From: Oerskovia flava
GTDB lineage: Bacteria; Actinomycetota; Actinomycetes; Actinomycetales; Cellulomonadaceae
DNA: 64,000 bases
Direction of reading: 5' to 3'
Assembly: GCF_026163685.1 (NCBI RefSeq)
Contig: NZ_JAOXSR010000002.1
Coordinates: 248,001 to 312,000 of the forward strand
A program made the translations under genes and the position numbers. Below, piece by piece: positions 10,079 to 18,312 of the stretch. How positions within the stretch are numbered: position 1 is the stretch's first letter; the number at the start of each line of letters is the position of its first letter. The notes under the pieces were generated by a model. That model made no database searches, was not told where the DNA came from, and saw only the letters and a program-made list of their open reading frames with translations.

Positions 10079-10348
10079 ATGCCCCGACGCACACCCGGCC
10101 CCAGCGTGAAGGACGACGAGCTCTACGAGAAGCTGCGGGACGAGGGCAGCTCGAAGGAGAAGGCGGCGAGGATCGCGAACGCCGCGGCGGCGTCGTCTCG
10201 TTCGTCGGTCGGACGTCGCGGCGGCTCCGCCCCGGCATACGAGGACTGGACGGTCCCGCAGTTGCGCGCCCGCGCGGCAGAGCTCGGCATCGAGGGTCGA
10301 TCGACGATGCGCAAGGCCGAGCTGGTCGACGCGCTGCGTTCTCACTGA
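10079..10348 (+). CDS. Small DUF7218 / Rho N-terminal-like protein
   Basis: The 89-residue protein starts at ATG 10079, preceded by GGAGG. It opens with a conserved GPSVKDDELYEKLRDEGSS then KEKAARIANA block and ends with a SAP/Rho-N-like helix-extended-helix, WTVPQLRARAAELGIEG then MRKAELVDAL. Small actinobacterial proteins of this pattern are common and uncharacterised. The C-terminal fold binds nucleic acid in relatives such as Rho, so nucleic-acid binding is inferred. Confidence 0.8.
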   Translation: MPRRTPGPSVKDDELYEKLRDEGSSKEKAARIANAAAASSRSSVGRRGGSAPAYEDWTVPQLRARAAELGIEGRSTMRKAELVDALRSH

Positions 10349-10436
10349 CCGCGAACGAGCCCTGATCGCGGGCGCGCACAGCCGTCCGTGAGCATTTCTC
10401 ACCCGCTCCCGGTGAGTCAGGTTCGTGGTGGTTCGT

Positions 10437-10442
10437 TACCGT
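10437..10442 (+). promoter_or_regulatory. Candidate -10 box, leaderless start of the phospholipase D gene
   Basis: TACCGT lies exactly 6 bases before the GTG at 10449. This supports the inner GTG as the start over the GTG at 10425. Confidence 0.4.
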
Positions 10443-10448
10443 GAGGTG

Positions 10449-11702
10449 GTGCCTTCCTCGGACTCGCTCCTCCAGCTCGCCCGTACCGTCCTCGCCCGCA
10501 CCGCCGTCGTCGCTGCTGCCGCCCCGGTGGCCGTGGCCGCCGTGCTCGTCACGACCGATGCCGTGCGGCGCCGTCGGCGCCAGGCGACGGACGTGACCTT
10601 CCCCCACCCCGAGCCGGCCGAGGCGACCGTCGACCAGAGCAGCGTGACGGTCTTCACCTACGGCGAGGACCTGTACGAGGAGATGCTCGCGGCGATCCGC
10701 GGGGCGCGCGAGTGCATCATGCTCGAGACGTACATCTGGAAGGGTGACGCCCTGGGACAGCAGTTCAAGGACGCCCTGATCGAGGCGACGCATCGGGGCG
10801 TGGAGGTCTTCGTCGTCTACGACGGGTTCGCGAACCTCGTCGTTCCGCGGGCGTTCCTGGACTTCCCCGCGCCGATCCACGTGATCAGGTTCCCCGTGTT
10901 CCGCCCCGGCATCCTGATGATGAACCTCCGCAAGTCCGGGCGAGACCACCGCAAGGTGCTGGTGGTCGACGACGAGGTCGGCTTCGTGGGCGGGTACAAC
11001 ATCGGCGAGCTGTACGCGACGCAGTGGCGCGACACGCACGTCAAGCTCACGGGGCCGTCGGTCTGGGAGCTGCGCAACGCGTTCGTCGACTTCTGGAACG
11101 CCAACCGCGACCCGGCCCAGCCCGCCCTGGAGGACCCGGGGTCGGAGTACTGGCAGCCGCGGCTGAAGGCTGCCCGCAACGCCCCCGCGCACCTCGTCTT
11201 CCCGATCCGGGGGATCTACCTCGACGCGATCGACCGGGCGAGCAGCCACGTCTACATCACGCAGGCGTACTTCATCCCGGACCGCGAGATCCTCCACGCG
11301 CTGCTCGCCGCGGCCGCGCGAGGGGTCGACGTGCGGGTGGTGGTGCCCGAGCGCTCCAACCACGTGGTGGCGGACTGGCTGGCCCGCGACCTGTACGAGA
11401 CGCTGCTGCGCGGCGGCGTCACGATCTGGCTGTACGAGAACACGATGGTCCATGCGAAGACCGCGACGATCGACGGGCAGTGGACGACGATCGGCACGGC
11501 CAACATCGACCGGCTCTCGCTCACGGGGAACTACGAGATCAACCTCGAGATCGTCGACCCCGACGTGGCGGCACAGATGGAGATGGTCTTCGACGTCGAC
11601 CTGTCCAACTGCCGCGAGCTGACCCTCGCGGAGTGGGAGTCCCGGTCCCTCGTCGCGAAGATCAGCGAGGTGCTGCTGCGTCCGCTCCGCCCGCTGCTGT
11701 AG
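10449..11702 (+). CDS. Phospholipase D family protein, cardiolipin-synthase-like
   Basis: The 417-residue protein has one N-terminal membrane segment and two HKD catalytic motifs: HRKVLVVDDEVGFVGG in the middle and HAKTATIDGQWTTIGTAN near the C-terminus. This is the layout of bacterial cardiolipin synthases, which condense phosphatidylglycerol at the membrane. Cardiolipin synthases often have two N-terminal membrane segments, so a broader phospholipase D function remains possible. The start is uncertain between GTG 10425, 10446 and 10449. The 3' end overlaps the convergent small acidic gene by 41 bases. Confidence 0.85.
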   Translation: MPSSDSLLQLARTVLARTAVVAAAAPVAVAAVLVTTDAVRRRRRQATDVTFPHPEPAEATVDQSSVTVFTYGEDLYEEMLAAIRGARECIMLETYIWKGDALGQQFKDALIEATHRGVEVFVVYDGFANLVVPRAFLDFPAPIHVIRFPVFRPGILMMNLRKSGRDHRKVLVVDDEVGFVGGYNIGELYATQWRDTHVKLTGPSVWELRNAFVDFWNANRDPAQPALEDPGSEYWQPRLKAARNAPAHLVFPIRGIYLDAIDRASSHVYITQAYFIPDREILHALLAAAARGVDVRVVVPERSNHVVADWLARDLYETLLRGGVTIWLYENTMVHAKTATIDGQWTTIGTANIDRLSLTGNYEINLEIVDPDVAAQMEMVFDVDLSNCRELTLAEWESRSLVAKISEVLLRPLRPLL

Positions 11703-11937
11703 TCCGGTCGGCTGGGTCCGCCTGCTCACGCGCGAGGTCGGCGATCTCCTCCTCGGGGCGCGGAGGGACGGTCTCGTCGTCCTCGAGGAGCCGGACCTCG
11801 TCATACTCGGGGTGCTCGGCGAGGATCTGTCGCGCCACGTCCGCGGCGTCCGACACCGCGGACCCCGGTCCCCCGCCGCCCGCTGCCTCGGGAGGCGTCC
11901 CCTCCGGTGCGGAGGGCACGTGCGACTGCTCGACCAT
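11662..11937 (-). CDS. Small acidic hypothetical protein
   Basis: The 91-residue product is rich in Ala, Pro, Glu and Asp, with a short helical core (AADVARQILAEHPEYDEVRL) and no membrane segment. ATG 11937 is preferred over 11958 because GAGAGGAG lies just before it. The 3' end runs 41 bases into the convergent phospholipase D gene. I recognise no family, though DVARQILAEHPEYDEVRLL suggests a conserved core. Confidence 0.6.
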   Translation of the reverse strand: MVEQSHVPSAPEGTPPEAAGGGGPGSAVSDAADVARQILAEHPEYDEVRLLEDDETVPPRPEEEIADLAREQADPADRTTAAGGADAAAPR

Positions 11938-12021
11938 GTCGGACTCCTCTCGTTGCATCCACGGTAGGTCCCCGACCAGGGTCCCGCGACCCCCGCAGCG
12001 GTGCCGTGAGGAACACGGCCG

Positions 12022-15000
12022 TCACGTCACGACCAGGACGAGGTCACCGCCCTCGAGCTGCTGCACCGTGCCGATGGCCACACGCTCGACGGTGCCCGCG
12101 ACAGGCGTCGTGATGGCCGCCTCCATCTTCATGGCCTCGACGGTCGCCACGGTCTGACCCGCCGCGACCCGGTCCCCCGCGCTCACGATCGGCGTCACCG
12201 CTCCGGCGAAGGGCGCGGCGACCTGACCCGGCTGCGCGGGGTCCGCCTTCTCCGCGGTGCGGGCCGTGACGTCGACGGACCGGTCCCGCACCTGCAGCGG
12301 GCGCAGCTGCCCGTTGAGGGTGAACATCACGGTCCGCATGCCCTTGTCGTCGGGAACCCCGACGGCCTCGAGACCGACGAGCAGCTTGACCCCGCGCCCG
12401 AGCGCGACCTCGACCTCCTGGCCGGGCTCCAGCCCGTACAGGTAGGCGACGGTGTCGAGGACGCTCACGTCACCGAACGTCGTGCGGGACGTCTCGTACT
12501 CCGCCGCAGGGCCGGGGAACAGCAGGTGGTTCAGGCGCCGCCTCCGCTCGCTCGACGTCCCGTCCAGCGCGGCGAGGTCCTCGGCGGTGAGCGGGGCGCT
12601 CGCCCGGTGCACCGCACGCCCGGCGAGCGCGGACGTGCGGAACGGCTCGGGCCACCCACCCGGCGGATCCCCCAGCTCCCCGGAGAGGAACCCGATCACG
12701 GAGTCCGGGATGTCGTAGGACTGTGGGCGGGCGGCGAAGTGCGCAGGGTCCGCACCGGCGGCGACCAGGTGCAGCGCGAGGTCCCCGACGACCTTCGACG
12801 ACGGCGTGACCTTCACCAGGCGCCCCAGGATCCCGTCCGCGGCCGCGTACATGGCCTCGACCTGCTCGAACCGGTCCCCCAGACCCAGCGCGATCGCCTG
12901 CTGACGCAGGTTCGACAGCTGCCCGCCCGGGATCTCGTGGGTGTAGACACGGCCGGTGGGCCCGGGCAGCCCGGACTCGAACGGTGCGTAGGTGCGCCGG
13001 ACCGCCTCCCAGTACGGCTCGAGGTCCGCGACGGCCCCCAGGTCGAGACCCGTCGCGCGCTCGGTGTGCTCGAGAGCCGCCACGAGCGCGGACGCCGACG
13101 GCTGGCTCGTCGTGCCCGCCATCGCGGCGCTCGCGGTGTCCACGGCGTCGACGCCGGCCGCGACGGCGGCGAGCAGGGTCGCGGTCTGCCCGCCGGCGGT
13201 GTCGTGGGTGTGCAGGTGCACGGGGAGGTCGAACCTCTCGCGCAGCGCGGTCACGAGCGCGGTCGCGGCGGCCGGCCGCAGGAGCCCCGCCATGTCCTTG
13301 ATGGCCAGGACGTGCGCGCCGGCGGCGACGATGCGGTCGGCGAGCCGCAGGTAGTAGTCGAGGGTGTAGAGGTCTTCGCGGGGGTCGAGCAGGTTGCCGG
13401 TGTAGCACAGGGCAACCTCGGCGACGGTGGTGCCGGTCTCCCGCACGGCGTCGATGGCCGGTCGCATCTGCTCGACGTCGTTGAGCGCGTCGAAGATGCG
13501 GAACACGTCGATGCCGGTGCTCGCGGCCTCGCGCACGAACGCGCTCGTGACCTCGGCCGGGTACGGGGTGTACCCCACGGTGTTGCGTCCGCGCAGCAGC
13601 ATCTGCAGGTTGATGTTCGGCAGGGCTTCTCGCAGGACCGCGAGCCGCTCCCACGGGTCCTCGCCCAGGAAGCGCAGCGCGACGTCGTACGTCGCGCCGC
13701 CCCAGGCCTCCACGGACCACAGCTGGGGGGTCAGGCGGGCGACGTGCGGGGCGACGCCGACGAGGTCGTGGGTGCGGACCCGGGTGGCGAGGAGCGACTG
13801 GTGCGCGTCGCGGAAGGTCGTGTCGGTGACCCGCACCGCCGCCTCGGCCCGCAGGGCGCGGGCGAACGCGTCGGGGCCGAGCGCGGCGAGCTGCTGGCGG
13901 GTGCCGGGCGGCGGCGGGGTCTCGAGGTCGACGCGCGGCAGCTTCGCCCGGGGGTCGAGCCGGCCCGGTGCGGCGCCGTGGGGCCGGTTGACGGTGACGT
14001 CGCCCAGGAACCCGAGCAGCTTGGTGCCGCGGTCGGCGCTCGCGCGTGCGGCGAGCAGGCGGGGGCGTTCGTCGATGAACGACGTCGACAGGTCCCCGGC
14101 GACGAAGTCGGGGTCGGCGAGCACGGCCTGCAGGAACGAGATGTTGGTGCTGATGCCGCGGATGCGGAACTCGGCGAGGGCGCGGCGCGCGCGGCGCACC
14201 GCCGTCGGGAAGTCGCGTCCGCGGCAGGTGAGCTTGACGAGCATGGAGTCGAAGTGCCCGCTGATCTCCGACCCGGCCGTCGCCGTCGCGCCGTCGAGGC
14301 GCACGCCCGCGCCGCCCGGCGAGCGGTACGCGACGATGCGCCCGGTGTCGGGCCGGAAAGCGTTCGCGGGGTCCTCGGTGGTGATGCGGGTCTGCAGGGC
14401 GGCGCCGTTGACGCGCACGTCCTCCTGCTGGATCCCGAGGTCGCCGAGGGACTCGCCCGCGGCGATGCGCATCTGCGAGGACACCAGGTCGATGTCCGTG
14501 ACCTCCTCCGTCACGGTGTGCTCGACCTGGATGCGCGGGTTCATCTCGATGAACACGTGCTGGCCGGCGCGGTCCCCGACCGTGTCGACGAGGAACTCGA
14601 CGGTGCCGGCGTTCTGGTACCCGATGGCGCGGGCGAAGGTCACGGCATCGGCGCACAGCGCATCGCGGACGGCTGGGTCGAGGTCCGGTGCGGGGGCGAT
14701 CTCGATGACCTTCTGGTGGCGGCGCTGGACCGAGCAGTCGCGCTCGTAGAGGTGCACGACCTCGCCGGTGGAGTCCGCGAGCACCTGGACCTCGATGTGA
14801 CGCGGGCGCAGCACGGCCCGCTCGAGGAAGACCGTCGGGTCACCGAACGCGCTGTCGGCCTCGCGCATGGCCGCGGCCAACGCCTCGGGGAGGTCCGCGG
14901 CGTCGTCGACGCGGCGCATGCCCCGCCCGCCGCCCCCGGCGACGGCCTTGACGAAGATCGGGAACCCGACGTCGGGCGCCGCCGCGATCAGCTGCGCGGG

Positions 15001-15420
15001 GTCCGCGGAGGGGGCGCTGGAGGCGAGGACGGGGATGCCGGCGTCGCGCGCGGCCTGCAGGGCGCGAACCTTGTTGCCTGCGAGCTCAAGGACCTCCGCG
15101 GGGGGCCCGACGAACGTGATCCCCGCCTCGTCGCACGCCCGGGCCAGGTCGGGGTTCTCCGAGAGGAAGCCGTAGCCGGGGTAGATCGCGTCGGCCCCGC
15201 ACTCGCGGGCGACCCGGATGATCTCGGCGACGTCGAGGTAGGCCCGTACGGGGTGGCCCTCCGTGCCGATGCGGTAGGCCTCGTCGGCCTTGAGCCGGTG
15301 CTCGGAGTTGCGGTCCTCGTGCGGAAACACGGCGACCGTCCGTGCGCCGAGCTCGTAGGCGGCGCGGAATGCGCGGACCGCGATCTCCGCGCGGTTGGCG
15401 ACCAGGATCTTCTCGAACAC
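12022..15420 (-). CDS. pyc: Pyruvate carboxylase
   Basis: This 1132-residue enzyme carboxylates pyruvate to oxaloacetate using ATP and biotin, replenishing the TCA cycle. Domains run in the usual single-chain order: biotin carboxylase (MFEKILVANRAEIAVRAFRA, ATP-grasp GGGGRGMRRV), carboxyltransferase from about residue 535 (VTDTTFRDAHQSLLATR), the central allosteric region, and a biotinyl domain whose EAMKME motif puts the acceptor Lys at about 1098. The length matches the family. GTG 15420 follows GAGG at good spacing. It is transcribed alone. Confidence 0.96.
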   Translation of the reverse strand: MFEKILVANRAEIAVRAFRAAYELGARTVAVFPHEDRNSEHRLKADEAYRIGTEGHPVRAYLDVAEIIRVARECGADAIYPGYGFLSENPDLARACDEAGITFVGPPAEVLELAGNKVRALQAARDAGIPVLASSAPSADPAQLIAAAPDVGFPIFVKAVAGGGGRGMRRVDDAADLPEALAAAMREADSAFGDPTVFLERAVLRPRHIEVQVLADSTGEVVHLYERDCSVQRRHQKVIEIAPAPDLDPAVRDALCADAVTFARAIGYQNAGTVEFLVDTVGDRAGQHVFIEMNPRIQVEHTVTEEVTDIDLVSSQMRIAAGESLGDLGIQQEDVRVNGAALQTRITTEDPANAFRPDTGRIVAYRSPGGAGVRLDGATATAGSEISGHFDSMLVKLTCRGRDFPTAVRRARRALAEFRIRGISTNISFLQAVLADPDFVAGDLSTSFIDERPRLLAARASADRGTKLLGFLGDVTVNRPHGAAPGRLDPRAKLPRVDLETPPPPGTRQQLAALGPDAFARALRAEAAVRVTDTTFRDAHQSLLATRVRTHDLVGVAPHVARLTPQLWSVEAWGGATYDVALRFLGEDPWERLAVLREALPNINLQMLLRGRNTVGYTPYPAEVTSAFVREAASTGIDVFRIFDALNDVEQMRPAIDAVRETGTTVAEVALCYTGNLLDPREDLYTLDYYLRLADRIVAAGAHVLAIKDMAGLLRPAAATALVTALRERFDLPVHLHTHDTAGGQTATLLAAVAAGVDAVDTASAAMAGTTSQPSASALVAALEHTERATGLDLGAVADLEPYWEAVRRTYAPFESGLPGPTGRVYTHEIPGGQLSNLRQQAIALGLGDRFEQVEAMYAAADGILGRLVKVTPSSKVVGDLALHLVAAGADPAHFAARPQSYDIPDSVIGFLSGELGDPPGGWPEPFRTSALAGRAVHRASAPLTAEDLAALDGTSSERRRRLNHLLFPGPAAEYETSRTTFGDVSVLDTVAYLYGLEPGQEVEVALGRGVKLLVGLEAVGVPDDKGMRTVMFTLNGQLRPLQVRDRSVDVTARTAEKADPAQPGQVAAPFAGAVTPIVSAGDRVAAGQTVATVEAMKMEAAITTPVAGTVERVAIGTVQQLEGGDLVLVVT

Positions 15421-15555
15421 GTGCTACCTCGTCCCTGTTCGAGGGCCCGCGCGCGTCGCGCGTGCTCCGGCGTCGGCGGAGACCGCCGTGGTTCACCGGA
15501 GATACTGCCACGTCACGGGGTGGGCGCGGCACTCCCGTGACGCCGGCGGCCAGGT

Positions 15556-16146
15556 TCAGCCCGCGGTGCGTGCCCGACGGCGCTGAGCGAGCTCGTCCTG
15601 CGGGCTCGCCGGGGCCGGGTCCTCCTCGTGCAGGGACTCGGTGGGCAGCTCGGAGAGGGTGCCCTCGACCTCGCGCCAGACACGACCGAGAGCGATGCCG
15701 AACACTCCCTGGCCGCCCTGGACGAGGTCGACGACCTCGTCGGCCGACGTGCACTCGTACACGCTCGCCCCGTCGCTCATGAGCGTGATCTGCGCGAGGT
15801 CCTCGACGCCGCGCTCGCGCAGGTGCTCCACGGCGGTGCGGATCTGCTGCAGCGAGACGCCGGTGTCGAGGAGTCGCTTGACGACCTTGAGGACCAGGAT
15901 GTCGCGGAACCCGTAGAGGCGGTGGGTACCGGATCCGGTCGCGGGGCGGATGGTGGGTTCGACGAGGCCGGTGCGGGCCCAGTAGTCGAGCTGGCGGTAG
16001 GTGATCCCTGCGGCACGGCAGGCGGTCGGCCCGCGGTACCCGGTCGTCGTGTCCTGCTCGGTGATGTCCTCCCCGAAGAGCAGTCCCTGTGCGCCCTGCG
16101 GGATCGCGGGACCGTGCCCGGCGCTCATCTCGCCGCTGCTGTTCAC
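15556..16146 (-). CDS. MerR-family regulator, Rv1830-like
   Basis: The 196-residue protein begins at GTG 16146 behind GGAGG. Its MerR helix-turn-helix (CRAAGITYRQLDYWARTGLV) is followed by the wing (RLYGFRDILVLKVVKRLLDTGVSLQQI) and a C-terminal segment without the Cys cluster of metal sensors. In Mycobacterium tuberculosis the order garA, Rv1828, Rv1829, Rv1830 is the same as here, so this is the Rv1830 position. The effector and targets are unknown. A 204-base gap separates it from the nuclease-like gene. Confidence 0.85.
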   Translation of the reverse strand: MNSSGEMSAGHGPAIPQGAQGLLFGEDITEQDTTTGYRGPTACRAAGITYRQLDYWARTGLVEPTIRPATGSGTHRLYGFRDILVLKVVKRLLDTGVSLQQIRTAVEHLRERGVEDLAQITLMSDGASVYECTSADEVVDLVQGGQGVFGIALGRVWREVEGTLSELPTESLHEEDPAPASPQDELAQRRRARTAG

Positions 16147-16350
16147 TGTGCCTCCAAGGATGATGTCCACGCCCACGCTATGGCCGCCCTGCGGGGTCGT
16201 CAACGACTGCGGCCCTTGCGGTCCGGCGTGTCGCGGGTCTTCGCCCGCTCCGGTCCAAACCCTCACCCTCAGGTTGTGCTTGAGGGTCCGTTCTGTCCTG
16301 CTCGTTCTGTTCTGGTCCCGTGATCCTCCTCGATCGACGAGACCGTGTCC

Positions 16351-16848
16351 TCACTCGTCGCCGCTGGCCGAGAAGTCCTCGGGCGTGACGTGGTCGAGGA
16401 AGTCCTTGAAACGCTCCATCTCCTTCTTCTGCGCGAGATCGACCACCTCGACACCGGCGAGGGCGACGATCTCGGCGGAGCACATCACCGGGCTCACGGT
16501 CCGCACGGCGAGCGCGAGGGCATCCGAGGCGCGGGAGTCGAGCCGGATACCGTTGCTCAGGACGAGCTCGGCGAAGAAGATGCCGTTCTCGAGAGCCACG
16601 ATCTCGACGCGATCGAGCCGCACGTTCACGGCATCGAGCAGGTCGCGCAGCAGGTCGTGCGTCATCGGTCGAGGGGTCGGCATCCCCGCCTGCGCCATCG
16701 CGATGGCACTCGCCTCCCGCGGGCCGATGACGATCGGCACCACGAGCTCTGCGGCGCTGTCGAGGAGCAGCACGACGATCTCCTGGTCCCGCTGCTGCTG
16801 CCGCACGCCGAGGACCTCTACAGGCACCATCGGCACGTCGTCGGTCAC
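16351..16848 (-). CDS. Bifunctional nuclease (BFN/DUF151) domain protein
   Basis: The 165-residue protein contains the BFN domain, recognisable from VLLLDSAAELVVPIVIGPREA, then RPMTHDLLRDLLDAVNVRLD and RLDSRASDALALAVR. Plant and bacterial relatives have reported DNase and RNase activity, but most actinobacterial members are untested. It occupies the Rv1829 position between two MerR regulators. The start GTG 16848 lies 6 bases after TACGGT, consistent with a leaderless transcript. Confidence 0.88.
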   Translation of the reverse strand: MTDDVPMVPVEVLGVRQQQRDQEIVVLLLDSAAELVVPIVIGPREASAIAMAQAGMPTPRPMTHDLLRDLLDAVNVRLDRVEIVALENGIFFAELVLSNGIRLDSRASDALALAVRTVSPVMCSAEIVALAGVEVVDLAQKKEMERFKDFLDHVTPEDFSASGDE

Positions 16849-16854
16849 CGTCCC

Positions 16855-16860
16855 ACCGTA
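16855..16860 (-). promoter_or_regulatory. Candidate -10 box, leaderless start of the BFN gene
   Basis: TACGGT on the minus strand ends 6 bases before GTG 16848, suggesting a promoter of its own within the garA-ftsR cluster. Confidence 0.45.
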
Positions 16861-16891
16861 CGACGCGCAGCGCCGTCGCGTCAGGTGACCG

Positions 16892-17668
16892 TCAAGAGGT
16901 GAGGTCGGAGATTCCCTGCCGTACCCAGACCGTGTGCAGCTTCGCGCACATCTCGCCCACCTCCGTGGCGACCGTGCCGGCGTGGGCCCGCGCGGACGCG
17001 GTCTGCTGGCTGCGCCACGGAGCGACGACCTGCTGCACGAGTCCCACGTGCCGGTCCGCGGCCGTGCGCAGCGAGCGCAGGTGGCGGGGTTCGATCCCGT
17101 ACTCGCCGAGCCCGGCGGCGAGGATGACGACGTCCAGCGCCCACGCGTCGAGCTGCCCACCGGGCGCCTGCCGCAGGACGCCCGCCTCGACCAGCCCTTC
17201 GACGAGCGCGGCATCGGTCCCCGCCGCCGCCGCGAGGGACTCCACGGAGTACCGCTGCCGCGGCGGGCGGACCTCCGCCTCACCCTCGGTGGTCGCCAAC
17301 CGGGGCGCAGGGCTGTCGGTCTCCGTCCCGGCGTCGAGCGCCGCCAGGTTGTCCTTGATGACCTTCAGCGGGAGGTACCGGTCGCGCTGCTCGACGAGCA
17401 CGTAGCGCAGCCGCTCCACGTCCGCCGGGCTGTACTGGCGGTAACCGGACGCGGTGCGGACGGGGTCGATGAGCCCCTGCTCCTCGAGGAACCGCAGCTT
17501 GGAGTGGCTCACCGTCGGGAACTCCGCGCGCAGCACGCGCAGCACGTCGGAGATCCGCATGCTCGGCGTGCGGGAGATACCCTGCGGCCACGGCTCGGCG
17601 GCGACCTCCTGAGGATCGTCGTCCGGCGACGGTCCGACCGCGCTCAGGGAGAAGGCAGGGCGGTTCAC
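16892..17668 (-). CDS. ftsR: MerR-family regulator FtsR-like (Rv1828 / Cg1631 type)
   Basis: The 258-residue protein carries a MerR-type winged helix, MRISDVLRVLRAEFPTVSHS followed by KLRFLEEQGLIDPVRTASGYRQY, starting around residue 36. In Corynebacterium glutamicum the orthologous MerR regulator beside odhI controls ftsZ and cell division. The start GTG overlaps the garA stop by 4 bases (GTGA), so translation is coupled to garA. The N-terminal 35 residues are disordered-looking. Confidence 0.85.
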   Translation of the reverse strand: MNRPAFSLSAVGPSPDDDPQEVAAEPWPQGISRTPSMRISDVLRVLRAEFPTVSHSKLRFLEEQGLIDPVRTASGYRQYSPADVERLRYVLVEQRDRYLPLKVIKDNLAALDAGTETDSPAPRLATTEGEAEVRPPRQRYSVESLAAAAGTDAALVEGLVEAGVLRQAPGGQLDAWALDVVILAAGLGEYGIEPRHLRSLRTAADRHVGLVQQVVAPWRSQQTASARAHAGTVATEVGEMCAKLHTVWVRQGISDLTS

Positions 17669-18141
17669 GGGCGGTCTGCCACACCTTCTGCAGCAGCCTG
17701 CGGGCTCGCGTGGAACGTCAGGCGGTACTTGCCGATCTGCACCTCGTCACCCGTCGTCAGGCCCACCGCGTCGATGCGGTTGCGGTTGACGTACGTGCCG
17801 TTGAGCGAGCCCACGTCCCGCACCAGGAAGCCGTCGCTCTCACGGACGAACTCCGCGTGCTTGCGTGAGACGGTGACGTCGTCGAGGAAGATGTCGGCGT
17901 GCTCGCTGCGTCCGGCGACCGTGCGGTCGGCGTCGAGGAGGAACCGCTCCCCCACGACCGGGCCACGCTGCATGATCAGGAGCGCCGAGTGACGCGGCAG
18001 GGCGGCGATCGCGGCCTGCTCCTCCGGGCTCAGCCCTCCCGGCTGCACCTGCTCGTCCGCCGTGACCTCGATGCGACCGAACGTGATCGTGGTGTCGCTA
18101 CTCACCGCTCGCTGTTCCGGAAGACCACCAGGGACAGTCAT
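17665..18141 (-). CDS. garA: FHA-domain regulator GarA/OdhI
   Basis: The 158-residue protein has a C-terminal FHA domain with GPVVGERFLLDADRTVAGRS, the ligand residues SRKHAEF and the GSLNGTYVN turn. GarA and OdhI inhibit 2-oxoglutarate dehydrogenase until phosphorylated on an N-terminal threonine by Ser/Thr kinases. Here the N-terminal SSDTTITFGRI occupies the place of the ETT phosphorylation motif. The ATG at 18141 follows AGGAGG. It is coupled to ftsR downstream. Confidence 0.92.
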   Translation of the reverse strand: MTVPGGLPEQRAVSSDTTITFGRIEVTADEQVQPGGLSPEEQAAIAALPRHSALLIMQRGPVVGERFLLDADRTVAGRSEHADIFLDDVTVSRKHAEFVRESDGFLVRDVGSLNGTYVNRNRIDAVGLTTGDEVQIGKYRLTFHASPQAAAEGVADRP

Positions 18142-18312
18142 CTCGCCTCCTTGGGGAGCGTCGACACATCGGGAGCAATCGCCCCACACCCGAAAAACTA
18201 CTACACGTGCAGGTCACCATGGTCGAACGTCACGGTGACGCGCGCACGCCATCTCCTCAACCTACCCCGACCGGTCGACGCTCGGGAAGCGTGCGCCCAC
18301 CGTTCCCGAGTC
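18142..18312 (-). promoter_or_regulatory. garA upstream region with candidate promoter
   Basis: This 171-base gap is where gcvH lies in mycobacteria. On the minus strand TTCGAC, an 18-base spacer and TAGTAG form a fair promoter before garA. I see no remnant of gcvH. Confidence 0.4.

Noticed and set aside
12526-15540. A 1004-codon plus-strand frame opposite pyc.
   Set aside because: Composition-driven open frame opposite an intact pyruvate carboxylase.
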